The notes under the pieces were generated by a model, which worked only from the letters and a program-made list of their open reading frames with translations, was not told the origin of the DNA and made no database searches. From assembly GCA_910578665.1 (NCBI GenBank), contig CAJTQU010000002.1:62001-126000 (forward strand): DNA of 64,000 nt, in the 5' to 3' direction. The position numbers and the translations under genes are program-made. This DNA is from an uncultured Muribaculaceae bacterium (lineage in GTDB: Bacteria; Bacteroidota; Bacteroidia; Bacteroidales; Muribaculaceae). Below, one piece after another: positions 26,023-34,581 of the stretch. The first letter of the stretch is position 1, and each line of letters opens with the position of its first letter.

Positions 26023-26978
26023 ATATTCTTGAAATACAAAATCTCTCCAAAACTTACGGAGAACGTAAAGCGCTTGACAATGTCTGTCTTAGTGTGGAGA
26101 AAGGGGCCGTCTACGGATTGCTCGGCCCTAATGGTGCCGGTAAGACAACATTACTGCGTATAATCAATTCAATATTGGTCAGCGATTCAGGCTCTGTTAA
26201 AATAGCCGGAAAGGAAGCCGAGCTTGGAGTTACATCAAGTATACTGGGCTATATGCCGGAAGAGCGTGGGCTGTATCCGAAAATGCGTGTGGATGAGCAG
26301 GTTTTGTATTTCGGTCGCTTAAAAGGTGTAAGCCTGGATGTATTGAGGAGAAACATGTCTGAATATATGGATATTTTTGATATTGCTGAATGTGACAGAC
26401 ACAGGCGCGTTGAAGAATTATCCAAGGGCAACCAGCAAAAGGTACAGATATTATCCACTATCGTCCACGAACCTCAATTAATCATACTGGATGAACCGTT
26501 TTCAGGCTTCGACCCTATCAACGGCCAGTTGCTCACAAATCTCATAAGCCGGCTAAGGGAACGTGAATGTACGGTCATACTTTCAAGCCACAATATGCCG
26601 GCTATCGAGGAAATGGCCACGCACATAGCGCTAGTTAACAAGGGGAAGATATTGCTTGACGGCGATATTACAGATTTGAAGCATGCCAATAAAAGCGGTG
26701 AGATAGCGGTGACGGTATCTATGCCTATTTCGGAAGAGCTGGCACTTGACTCACCTGCGATCAAATCAATTACACGAATGGCTGACAATAAACATCGCCA
26801 TGGTGTAAATTATAGCATACGACCGGCTGAGAATGCCTGTAATAATGATATAATTTTGGCACTGGCTCTCCAGGCCAACATATTGCGTTTTGAAGAGGTG
26901 CTACCGTCTCTTACTGATTTGTTCTTAAAATATACAGGTAAATTTTCTGCCGATTCTAATATCTCAACTATCTCATGA
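26019..26978 (+). CDS. ABC transporter ATP-binding protein (exporter type)
   Basis: A 319-residue ATPase with Walker A GPNGAGKT (about 38-45), signature LSKGNQQK, Walker B LIILDEPFSGFDP and switch His in SSHNMPAIEE. The C-terminal about 100 residues form the extra domain seen in the ABC-2 / NatA-type subunits. It works with the permease encoded next, with which its gene overlaps by ATGA. ATG 26019 is used, overlapping the rpe stop; an in-frame ATG at 26001 lies inside rpe. NatA-type pairs export sodium, drugs or other solutes; the substrate is unknown. Confidence 0.9.
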   Translation: MNILEIQNLSKTYGERKALDNVCLSVEKGAVYGLLGPNGAGKTTLLRIINSILVSDSGSVKIAGKEAELGVTSSILGYMPEERGLYPKMRVDEQVLYFGRLKGVSLDVLRRNMSEYMDIFDIAECDRHRRVEELSKGNQQKVQILSTIVHEPQLIILDEPFSGFDPINGQLLTNLISRLRERECTVILSSHNMPAIEEMATHIALVNKGKILLDGDITDLKHANKSGEIAVTVSMPISEELALDSPAIKSITRMADNKHRHGVNYSIRPAENACNNDIILALALQANILRFEEVLPSLTDLFLKYTGKFSADSNISTIS

Positions 26979-27877
26979 GCCGACTTAAAGATATGGTGTC
27001 CATGGAATATCGCATGGATGTAAAAGCAAAATCATTCTGGGTTACCACGTTCCTGCTGCCTGTTGTCATGGTTGGCTTCGGATTGCTGGCAGGATTCCTT
27101 TCAAGTGAGAGCGAGGCTATGGTGCTGTTTAGCAAATCTACTACCCCTACGCCCGACAAGGATATCAGCGGTATGCAGGTGCTGGGTATGATTAGCGGTA
27201 TTATGCTGACAATGTTTGTAATGATGTATGGCTCTCAGATATTCAATAAGGTAAAAGCAGAGAAATGCAACCGTATAGTGGAAGTGCTTGTCTCTTGTGT
27301 TCCGGGTAGGACTGTGATGCTTGCCAAAGTCATAAGCGTCGGTCTGGTAGGTCTGACGCAGATTTTACTATGGCTACTGTGTATTGTTGTGCTGATGGTA
27401 TTTTTCATAACTGTAATGCCGGTAGACATCCCATTTGAAAAACTAATTCAAGGCAAAGTGATAGTGGGATTGTGCACAAGTCTTTTGTTCTTTGTCGGAG
27501 GCTATTTATTCTATGGCGCCCTGTTTGCGGCTGTGGGGGCGCTGACCGATCGTAATAATGAGAACCAGGGGTATCTCTCTATTCTGGTGATGGTCCTTAT
27601 GATCAGCTTTTATATAGGCATTTATGCGACCGATTCTGCGTCATCGCCGTTGGCCGTTGTCTGCCTGTATCTACCTTTCACCAGTACCTCTGTGGGCACT
27701 GTCCAGTCTGTTGGAGGTTTGATACCATGGTGGCAGACACTTGTAAGCCTTGTGATATTGTATGCTTCGGCATTTCTGTCTATATCAGTAGCTGGTAAGA
27801 TTTATACATCCGCCTTACTCCTTAAGGGTAAAAAGTTTACACCTCGGGATATAATAGTATTTTTCCGTTCAAAGTAA
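26975..27877 (+). CDS. ABC-2-type transporter permease, compact form
   Basis: A 300-residue membrane protein with about six helices: one at about 23-43, then a group from about 68 to 285. It opens MSRLKDMVSMEYRMDVKAKSF, as NatB-type permeases do, and contains KAEKCNRIVEVLVSCVPG, the coupling-helix region. NatB-type permeases normally have a long external loop of some 150-200 residues after helix 1; here it is only about 25-35, which makes the protein short. Its start overlaps the ATPase stop. It ends just before an inverted repeat that may terminate the transcript. Confidence 0.85.
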   Translation: MSRLKDMVSMEYRMDVKAKSFWVTTFLLPVVMVGFGLLAGFLSSESEAMVLFSKSTTPTPDKDISGMQVLGMISGIMLTMFVMMYGSQIFNKVKAEKCNRIVEVLVSCVPGRTVMLAKVISVGLVGLTQILLWLLCIVVLMVFFITVMPVDIPFEKLIQGKVIVGLCTSLLFFVGGYLFYGALFAAVGALTDRNNENQGYLSILVMVLMISFYIGIYATDSASSPLAVVCLYLPFTSTSVGTVQSVGGLIPWWQTLVSLVILYASAFLSISVAGKIYTSALLLKGKKFTPRDIIVFFRSK

Positions 27878-27892
27878 GCACGGAGACAGCAG

Positions 27893-27920
27893 TTCGGCCG
27901 ACTTTGCCAGTATGGCCGAA
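27893..27920 (+). terminator. Inverted repeat TTCGGCC/GGCCGAA, terminator or operator at the tgt promoter
   Basis: Seven-bp arms at 27893-27899 and 27914-27920 enclose a 14-base loop, followed by TTTTG. It is 16 bases after the permease stop, as expected for a terminator, but it also covers the -33 box of the tgt promoter, so it could be an operator. Confidence 0.45.
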
Positions 27921-27934
27921 TTTTGTTAACTTTG
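27903..27934 (+). promoter_or_regulatory. Bacteroidetes-type promoter of tgt
   Basis: TTTG at 27903-27906 and TAACTTTG at 27927-27934 are spaced by exactly 20 bases. This supports translation from ATG 27973, since the longer frame from 27904 would start inside the promoter. Confidence 0.8.
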
Positions 27935-27972
27935 CAGTCTTATTATCGAACGGAATAGCGATTATTTGGACA

Positions 27973-29103
27973 ATGAAATTCAGCATAGAATCTACAGCTC
28001 CGAGCACTAATGCCAGAGCAGCCTCATTCACCACGGACCATGGCACGGTACAGACCCCTATATTTATGCCGGTAGGCACTGTCGGTAGTGTGAAAGGCGT
28101 TCATTTCAGAGAATTGCGCGATGACATTAATGCGCAGATTATACTCGGCAATACATATCATCTGTATCTGCGTCCCGGGCTTGACATACTTCATCAGGCT
28201 GGCGGTCTGCATAAGTTTATAGGATGGGAGCGTCCCATACTGACCGATAGTGGTGGCTTCCAGGTATTTTCTCTAAGTGCTAACCGTAGACTGGAAGAGG
28301 AAGGCGCATGGTTCAAAAGCCATATTGACGGTTCAAAACATCTTTTTACACCAGAAGGTGTGGTAGATATTGAGCGAACCATAGGTGCCGACATAATGAT
28401 GGCTCTTGATGAATGTCCTCCCGGCACGGCCGATAGAGATTATGCCCGTAAAAGTCTTGACCTGACCATGAGATGGCTGGACCGAGGCTGGAAGCGTTAT
28501 AAAGAGACAGAAGGCCGTTACGGCTATTACCAAAGCTATTTTCCCATAGTGCAGGGATGTGTATATCCTGATCTGCGTAGCGAGGCCGCCAGACGTGTGG
28601 CCGAGTATGGAGCTGACGGCAATGCCATAGGAGGTCTTGCCGTGGGAGAGCCTGTGGAGGCTATGTATGATATGATCGAGGTCGTTAATGAAATACTGCC
28701 GCAGGACCGTCCCAGATACCTCATGGGTGTAGGTACTCCTGCCAATATTTTGGAGGCTATAGATCGCGGTGTGGATATGATGGACTGTGTCATGCCTACT
28801 CGTAACGGGCGTAACGGCATGATATTTACACGTAACGGCATAATGAATATGCGTAATCGTAAATGGGCGGAAGATTATTCTCCTTTGGATGCCGGAGGCC
28901 CTTCGTTTGTAGACGAAGTATATTCAAAAGCCTATGTCAGGCATCTGTTTGTCAGCAGCGAGCTTCTTGCGATGCAGATAGCCTCGATACACAATCTTGC
29001 TTTTTATCTATGGCTTGTCAGAGAAGCCCGCCGCCACATCGTAGATGGTGATTTTGCCTCTTGGAAGGCATCGATGGTTGAATCAGTGACACGCCGCTTG
29101 TAA
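27973..29103 (+). CDS. tgt: Queuine/preQ1 tRNA-ribosyltransferase
   Basis: Tgt swaps guanine 34 of GUN-anticodon tRNAs for preQ1 on the way to queuosine. The 376-residue protein has DSGGFQVFSLS, PIVQGCVYPDLR, GGLAVGEP and MDCVMPTRNGRNG with the nucleophile Asp. The C-terminal zinc site of most bacterial enzymes (CxCxxC plus His) is not seen: the segment between EDYSPLD and YSKAYVRHLF has no Cys, and I recall the same gap in other Bacteroidetes. The first ATG with a matching promoter is 27973; 27904 lies inside the promoter. lptG follows after 11 bases, an order common in this group. Confidence 0.94.
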   Translation: MKFSIESTAPSTNARAASFTTDHGTVQTPIFMPVGTVGSVKGVHFRELRDDINAQIILGNTYHLYLRPGLDILHQAGGLHKFIGWERPILTDSGGFQVFSLSANRRLEEEGAWFKSHIDGSKHLFTPEGVVDIERTIGADIMMALDECPPGTADRDYARKSLDLTMRWLDRGWKRYKETEGRYGYYQSYFPIVQGCVYPDLRSEAARRVAEYGADGNAIGGLAVGEPVEAMYDMIEVVNEILPQDRPRYLMGVGTPANILEAIDRGVDMMDCVMPTRNGRNGMIFTRNGIMNMRNRKWAEDYSPLDAGGPSFVDEVYSKAYVRHLFVSSELLAMQIASIHNLAFYLWLVREARRHIVDGDFASWKASMVESVTRRL

Positions 29104-29114
29104 CCGATATTGGA

Positions 29115-30203
29115 ATGCGTTTCAGTTTAAAGCCTAAATTGCTTGACCTGTATATACTGAAGAAGTTTCTCGGTACATACTTTTTTTCCATTATACTTAT
29201 AATGGCCATTGTGGTCATGTTTGATGTCAATGAGAAACTGGACGCATTCCTTACTGCCCCTTTCAAGGAGACCCTGGGAGATTATTTTCTGAGTTTCCTT
29301 CCTTATTTTGCCAATCAGTTTTCTCCACTATTTGTATTTATTGCTGTCATTTTTTTTACATCAAAAATGGCAGGCAATTCCGAGATAATTGCCGTATTGT
29401 CTTCCGGAGTCAGTTTCAAGCGTCTGCTTGTGCCATACCTTGTGGGAGCCTCGGTGATAGCGGCACTTTCGTTCGTACTGAGTAACTATGCCATACCGCC
29501 GACAAATGTCCGCCGCCTTGACTATACGAACAAATACGTAAAGAACAAGAAAGTAGAAGAGGGGGTTAATATACAGTTGATGGTAAGCCCCGATGTAGTA
29601 GCATTCATAGGACGTTACGATGCAAAGAAAAACACGGGATACCAGTTCTCTCTTGACAAATACAAGGGGAAGACACTGGTGAGCACGATGAAAGCGCAGA
29701 CAATAATTTATGATACACTGTATAAATGGCGCGTGCAAAACTATATAGTCCGCGACTTTGACGGAATGAAGGAATCCATGCGAAAGGGAGCCTCTCTTGA
29801 CACAGTCATATCGATGGAACCAAGGGATTTGATTATTTCTAAGAATGACCAGGAGATGCTGACAACACCGGAACTTGACACATACGTCACAAAGCAGAAA
29901 CAACGTGGTGTTGCAAATATCACTCAGTTCGAAATAGAAAAGGAGAAGCGATACGCGATGACTGCAGCAGCCTTTATCCTGACACTGATAGGTATGAGTC
30001 TTTCCTCTCGTAAAGTAAAAGGCGGTATGGGGGTAAATATAGGCATAGGACTGGTACTTAGTTTCTCGTATATTCTGTTTTCCACAGTAACTTCATCGTT
30101 TGCTGTATCAGGTATTACAACACCGCGAATAGCTATGTGGATACCTAACGCGGTTTATCTGATAATCGGTATAGTCCTGTATAAGAGAGCGTCTTCATAT
30201 TGA
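29115..30203 (+). CDS. LptF/LptG-family permease of LPS export
   Basis: A 362-residue YjgP/YjgQ-family membrane protein: the start LYILKKFLGTYFFSIILIMAIVVMF gives helix 1, AGNSEIIAVLSSGVSFKRLL is the conserved coupling region after helix 2-3, then a periplasmic beta-jellyroll part (about 130-255) and three C-terminal helices (about 275-355). With the LptB ATPase this family lifts LPS from the inner membrane to the periplasmic bridge. Whether it is the F or G subunit is not decided; the tgt-lptG order fits LptG. Confidence 0.9.
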   Translation: MRFSLKPKLLDLYILKKFLGTYFFSIILIMAIVVMFDVNEKLDAFLTAPFKETLGDYFLSFLPYFANQFSPLFVFIAVIFFTSKMAGNSEIIAVLSSGVSFKRLLVPYLVGASVIAALSFVLSNYAIPPTNVRRLDYTNKYVKNKKVEEGVNIQLMVSPDVVAFIGRYDAKKNTGYQFSLDKYKGKTLVSTMKAQTIIYDTLYKWRVQNYIVRDFDGMKESMRKGASLDTVISMEPRDLIISKNDQEMLTTPELDTYVTKQKQRGVANITQFEIEKEKRYAMTAAAFILTLIGMSLSSRKVKGGMGVNIGIGLVLSFSYILFSTVTSSFAVSGITTPRIAMWIPNAVYLIIGIVLYKRASSY

Positions 30204-30254
30204 TACGCGCACGATTTGCGAACCATATATCTAAATCTTAAATAGCCAGAGCTT

Positions 30255-32357
30255 ATGTTCAGCTTCCCGTTACAGCAACCTGTAGCAATATTTTTACTTG
30301 TACTTATGATGATACTCATAACGCCGGTATTGCTTCGGCGTCTCGGGATACCGCACATCGTAGGTATGATACTGGCTGGCATCGTGGTAGGCCCTTACGG
30401 TTTCAATATTCTGGCTAGAGATTCCAGTTTTGAAATCTTCGGCCAGGTCGGGATCCTGTACCTGATGTTTTTAGCCGGAGTAGAGATAGACATGGTCAAT
30501 TTGCGGCGTAATTGGCGTCCTGGTGTAAAATTCGGCTTGCTCAGTTTTTTACTGCCTGTGTTTGCCGGCCTGTTAGTATCGCATTATATACTCGGTCTTT
30601 CATGGCTTACGGGGGCGTTGATTGCCTCCATGCTTGGTTCGCATACACTTATATCATATCCTATAGTCACCCGTTTCGGTCTTACTAATTCCAGAGCAAG
30701 CATAATAGCTGTATGCGGCACCATCGTTTCTGTTCTGCTTGCACTTATATTATTGGCCGAAGTGGTTGCTGTTCATGATAGTGGAGATGTGGACATTGCC
30801 TCAATTGCCAGACTTCTCATTTATTTGATAGTATATGCGGTGGTCATTTGGTATACGCTTTCTGCCGCCACCCGTTGGTTCTTTCGTAATTTTTCTGACC
30901 GTGTTACACAGTTTATATTCATTTTGGCCGAAGTATTGCTGTCATCTCTATTGGCTCAGTTGATAGGACTGGAGGCCATACTCGGGGCTTTCTATGCAGG
31001 TCTTGTACTCAATCGCTATATACCGTCGCGTTCAGGACTTATGGCGCGTGTAGAATTTGTTGGTAACGCTATATTCATACCTTATTTTCTTATAGGTGTG
31101 GGTATGCTTATGAATGTGAAAGTTATATTCACCGGTTGGGAAGTCATTAAAATCGTTATCGCAGTTACATCTGCAGCTTTGTTTACAAAATGGATAGCGG
31201 CATGGACCATACAGCGTATGCTTGGCGGCACACGTACAGAGAGACTACTACTTTTCGGACTTACTTCGGGTAAGGCTGCCGCTACTATAGCCGCGACCAT
31301 CATAGGATACAGGTGCGGCCTGCTTTCTGAGGATGTGATGAACGGCGCGGTCATAATGATATTGATATGCTGCAGTGTGGCATCCATCTGTACTGAAAAA
31401 GCTGCTAAAATCATGCGCATGGGCCTAGCGGAAGAACAGATGCAGAAGGACGGTGGAATGAACCGTGTTGTTATGGCCCGTCAGCTTGTGGCTGTTTCCA
31501 ATCCGCTTACGGCAGAAGGCATAATGCGTATGGCTCTGTATATGCGCCACCCGTCCAATCGCAATCAAGTGAACGCCTTATTTATTCGTTCCGGAGACGA
31601 TGCCACTGCTATATCAATGGGACGCGAGGCTCTTAAAGAAGTGACGCGTTCTGCATTGGCCGTAGATGTAAAAGTCAGAGAAATAGAACGATATGATGTG
31701 AATATAGTAGCCGGTCTTACCAATGTGCTCAAAGAACGGGATTGTACCGAGATCATCATAGGGCTGCATCGCCGAAGCAATATAGTAGACACCTTTTTTG
31801 GTGCCATGACGGAGAATCTGCTGCGGTCTACCAATAAAATGATTATAATGAGCCGTTGTTTTGTTCCAGTCAACACTTTGCGCAGGATAGTGGCGGTCGT
31901 TCCTGCGAAAGCGGAATATGAAACTGGCTTTTCTCTCTGGATAGCGAGACTGTCAATGCTGGCAGAACAAATAGGCGGCCGCATGCTGTTTATTGCGTAT
32001 AGTGATACCGTGCGCTATATCAAGGGAGTTCTTCAGATGCTTAATGTGAGCTTATTGGTTAAATATAATGAGCTGGCGGAATGGGATGACTTTATTACCG
32101 CATCAGCTGACATCGGAGAAGAGGACCTGCTGGCAGTGGTCGGTGCGCGTAAAACGTCAATATCGTATAATTCCGACCTGGAATCCCTGCCCACGTATCT
32201 GAGTCGTTATTTTTCAAGACACAATCTTCTTGTTATTTATCCTGAGCAATTCGGTCCTGAAGCACAATTGCCCACTCCGGTAGACTCGCTGGCTACTGCT
32301 ATTGATTCCTCACCGGGCGGTTTTAAATGGTTTTCGCTATTGCGCAGGAGAAAATAA
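30255..32357 (+). CDS. CPA2-family cation:proton antiporter with C-terminal UspA-like region
   Basis: A 700-residue protein. Residues 1-390 hold about 12 hydrophobic segments with LRRLGIPHIVGMILAGIVVGPYG and FLAGVEIDMVNLRRNWRPG, matching Na+/H+ or K+/H+ exchangers of the CPA2 branch. Residues about 415-700 form a cytosolic region like two universal-stress-protein folds (KERDCTEIIIGLHRRSN in the first), which may sense nucleotides. Ion type cannot be told. A 51-base gap separates it from lptG. Confidence 0.9.
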   Translation: MFSFPLQQPVAIFLLVLMMILITPVLLRRLGIPHIVGMILAGIVVGPYGFNILARDSSFEIFGQVGILYLMFLAGVEIDMVNLRRNWRPGVKFGLLSFLLPVFAGLLVSHYILGLSWLTGALIASMLGSHTLISYPIVTRFGLTNSRASIIAVCGTIVSVLLALILLAEVVAVHDSGDVDIASIARLLIYLIVYAVVIWYTLSAATRWFFRNFSDRVTQFIFILAEVLLSSLLAQLIGLEAILGAFYAGLVLNRYIPSRSGLMARVEFVGNAIFIPYFLIGVGMLMNVKVIFTGWEVIKIVIAVTSAALFTKWIAAWTIQRMLGGTRTERLLLFGLTSGKAAATIAATIIGYRCGLLSEDVMNGAVIMILICCSVASICTEKAAKIMRMGLAEEQMQKDGGMNRVVMARQLVAVSNPLTAEGIMRMALYMRHPSNRNQVNALFIRSGDDATAISMGREALKEVTRSALAVDVKVREIERYDVNIVAGLTNVLKERDCTEIIIGLHRRSNIVDTFFGAMTENLLRSTNKMIIMSRCFVPVNTLRRIVAVVPAKAEYETGFSLWIARLSMLAEQIGGRMLFIAYSDTVRYIKGVLQMLNVSLLVKYNELAEWDDFITASADIGEEDLLAVVGARKTSISYNSDLESLPTYLSRYFSRHNLLVIYPEQFGPEAQLPTPVDSLATAIDSSPGGFKWFSLLRRRK

Positions 32358-32447
32358 GTATACAGAGGAAACTTTTGTGTTTGTGTGTTCATTATATAAT
32401 TATAGGATTGTTTGCATCCACGACTATAATTATAACTAAAACTCATC

Positions 32448-33218
32448 ATGAAAAAACTACACATTATTCTGCTTGTAGCGCTTGTTTCCCCTATATTATG
32501 TCTTGCCCAGGCTGGTGTCCCTTTTACCAATGAGATTCTTAAATACGTTGTGCAGTACAAGTGGGGCATGGTTCAGAAGAATGCTGCTACAGCCACCATT
32601 ACTTTACGTAATAATCCACAAAATTATTCCATTCGTTTGACAGCAGCCACTCTGCCGTGGGCTGATAAGCTTTTTCCTTTGCGAGATACCTTGAGCACTA
32701 CAATCTCAAAAGCGACATTCCGTCCTGTTAATTATACAAAAGTAACCCATGAAAATGGTAAATATCGCAAAGATATAATAAATTACACTTATGTGGGCAA
32801 CCATGTATATGGCCAGTGTACAAGGGCCAAGGCTGCTGAAGGAGGTAGACCTACTGTCTCTAAAAAAAGTTTTAGCTCCACAGGTCCTACGTATGACATG
32901 GTTAGTATTTTTTATTTTGTAAGAGCACTTAATTTTGATAAACTGAACGGAGGTAAAATAGTCAAAGCCTCCCTGTTTTCAGGTAGCGGTGTAGAATCAA
33001 TAAAAATCAAGAATGTAGGCATACAAAATACTAAACTGCCTAATGGGAAGAGTTATAGATGCTACCATCTACAACTTACATTTACATCTCAGTCCGGTAA
33101 AACAGCCTCTGCGCCACTGGACGTTTGGGTAACGACAGATAAGGCGCATACACCGGTCAAGATGGTTGGCAAGCTTCCCATAGGCCAGGTGCGTTGCTTT
33201 CTGACATCTGGCCTTTAG
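32448..33218 (+). CDS. DUF3108 exported protein
   Basis: A 256-residue protein with a signal peptide (hydrophobic 4-18, cleavage near LAQA at residues 19-22). Its body, with FTNEILKYVVQYKWGMVQ and KVTHENGKYRKDIINYTY, fits DUF3108, a periplasmic beta-rich family of unknown job often near envelope genes. It is convergent with the L,D-transpeptidase on the other strand. A weak 7-bp stem (33182-33188 with 33208-33214) overlaps its end and might help terminate. Function is unknown. Confidence 0.8.
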   Translation: MKKLHIILLVALVSPILCLAQAGVPFTNEILKYVVQYKWGMVQKNAATATITLRNNPQNYSIRLTAATLPWADKLFPLRDTLSTTISKATFRPVNYTKVTHENGKYRKDIINYTYVGNHVYGQCTRAKAAEGGRPTVSKKSFSSTGPTYDMVSIFYFVRALNFDKLNGGKIVKASLFSGSGVESIKIKNVGIQNTKLPNGKSYRCYHLQLTFTSQSGKTASAPLDVWVTTDKAHTPVKMVGKLPIGQVRCFLTSGL

Positions 33219-33232
33219 GAATAGTCTCAAGA

Positions 33233-34201
33233 TCATTCCAAAGAGGTTGTTTCTTCCTCTACGGTCTGGCTCTCAGTAGGTTCTGTTATTTCACGTGGAG
33301 CGGAATCGTTTTTAATAGAATCACCGGATATGACTTTTGGCTCTTCTACGGTCTGCTTTTTCGGTTTAGGTGTGCTGGCCGATGACCGGGCATAGCGTCC
33401 CTCGATATCAGAGGTAATTGATGTGATATACACACCCTCGCTCTCATTTACCTGCTTATCTCTTTTGCCCGGTGTAATGATTATAGGCATGCCTATCTCG
33501 ACATATTCCACCAACTCCATGATATTTTCATTTTTGACGCGGATACAGCCGTGGCTGCAACGCCGTCCGATACTGCCCGGAGCAGCAGTGCCATGTATGC
33601 CTATCTGCGTTGTAACAGGAGTTTTAACACGTATGAATCGCGGACCGAACTGACCTTTTGCCGGAGATGTATAGCCGTCATCATTTGTAAATAACCAGTC
33701 AGTACTGTTGTATACACCTTCGGCACTGAAAAATCCTTCCGGAGTTCTTGAATCAGCTTTCCGGTGTTTTGTACCGTAATTTTTTGCGCAGGCCATACCG
33801 TAACTTAATTGTTCCCGTCCATACTTATCAAATAACGTTACACGCATTATATCCTTGTCAACGACTATGAAACGTTTGTACGGACTGTTAAGGAGCTTGG
33901 TCAGATATGGCAGATTTTCACCAGCCATGTGGTGGAAAATACCGGCGGAATATTTACTGGCATCAGCCGATGAATTCATATAATTTATGGCATCCTGTGC
34001 GGAAGAGAACGAATTCGTTCCCCATACGGGCTCCTCACTATCTTCATCCTCTTGAGGTTCATTCTTTTCGTCAGGTACCGAGTCGGCTACATGTGTGACA
34101 ATATCTTCCGCAGGATATGCAGAGTCAAAATCCGTATTATGATTTTTTTTCGAACACGCAATGACTATAGCCATTGTAAGTACAGGCGTAACTATGTGCA
34201 T
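33233..34201 (-). CDS. Lipoprotein L,D-transpeptidase (YkuD family)
   Basis: A 322-residue protein with a lipoprotein signal ending VIAC (Cys16), an acidic linker (about 35-58) and a YkuD catalytic domain (about 105-240). The active site reads HGTAAPGS then RRCSHGCIRV, with His217 and Cys219 as catalytic pair. L,D-transpeptidases make 3-3 peptidoglycan cross-links or attach lipoproteins. A Ser/Thr/Glu-rich tail follows. I start at ATG 34201 because the longer frame starts at a TTG inside the -7 promoter element at 34253-34260. Confidence 0.92.
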   Translation of the reverse strand: MHIVTPVLTMAIVIACSKKNHNTDFDSAYPAEDIVTHVADSVPDEKNEPQEDEDSEEPVWGTNSFSSAQDAINYMNSSADASKYSAGIFHHMAGENLPYLTKLLNSPYKRFIVVDKDIMRVTLFDKYGREQLSYGMACAKNYGTKHRKADSRTPEGFFSAEGVYNSTDWLFTNDDGYTSPAKGQFGPRFIRVKTPVTTQIGIHGTAAPGSIGRRCSHGCIRVKNENIMELVEYVEIGMPIIITPGKRDKQVNESEGVYITSITSDIEGRYARSSASTPKPKKQTVEEPKVISGDSIKNDSAPREITEPTESQTVEEETTSLE

Positions 34202-34252
34202 GAAGCGCCGGAAACAAAATTCTTTCACGAAAAAGCGGTTAAAAAATTTGTG

Positions 34253-34284
34253 CAAAATTAGTTAAATATCTCAGAACAGCCAAA
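34253..34284 (-). promoter_or_regulatory. Bacteroidetes-type promoter of the L,D-transpeptidase gene
   Basis: Reading the minus strand, TTTG (34284-34281) and TAATTTTG (34260-34253) are separated by exactly 20 bases. The start codon at 34201 is about 50 bases downstream. Confidence 0.8.
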
Positions 34285-34343
34285 TTACTTGTGTGTAATG
34301 TGCTTCATATGTTTGTTTAACAATAATTGGGGGCATATTAGGG

Positions 34344-34556
34344 ATGAAAATATCAAAAAAAGTGTTAACTTCGCATCTTGATATGACAACATTTCATACC
34401 ATAATATTTGTTCTGTTTACGCTGCTTTGGCTTGGTCTGGCCTATATCATACTTGATTTGGGAGGCGTAACGTTATATAATATACTAGTGGTTCTTGTAG
34501 CCGGCGGCATAATATTGCTTCCGTTGTGGAAACGCTGGCGTATGCCCAAAGATTAG
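34344..34556 (+). CDS. Small membrane protein of unknown function
   Basis: A frame of 70 residues with two hydrophobic helices (about 17-38 and 44-64) and a basic end (KRWRMPKD). It could start at ATG 34344 or at 34383 (57 residues); a TAACTTCG element at 34366-34373 lies between these, and would favour the shorter form. It precedes dxs by 25 bases on the same strand. I recognise no family. Confidence 0.6.
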   Translation: MKISKKVLTSHLDMTTFHTIIFVLFTLLWLGLAYIILDLGGVTLYNILVVLVAGGIILLPLWKRWRMPKD

Positions 34557-34581
34557 TTGTAAACACACGCTTAAAGTATAT

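Noticed and set aside
33182..33214. Weak stem-loop at the end of the DUF3108 gene
   Set aside because: Seven-bp stem with a 19-base loop inside the coding end; too weak to call a terminator.
34366..34373. TAACTTCG before the small membrane protein
   Set aside because: One base off the consensus, with no -33 box; used only as a hint on the start codon.
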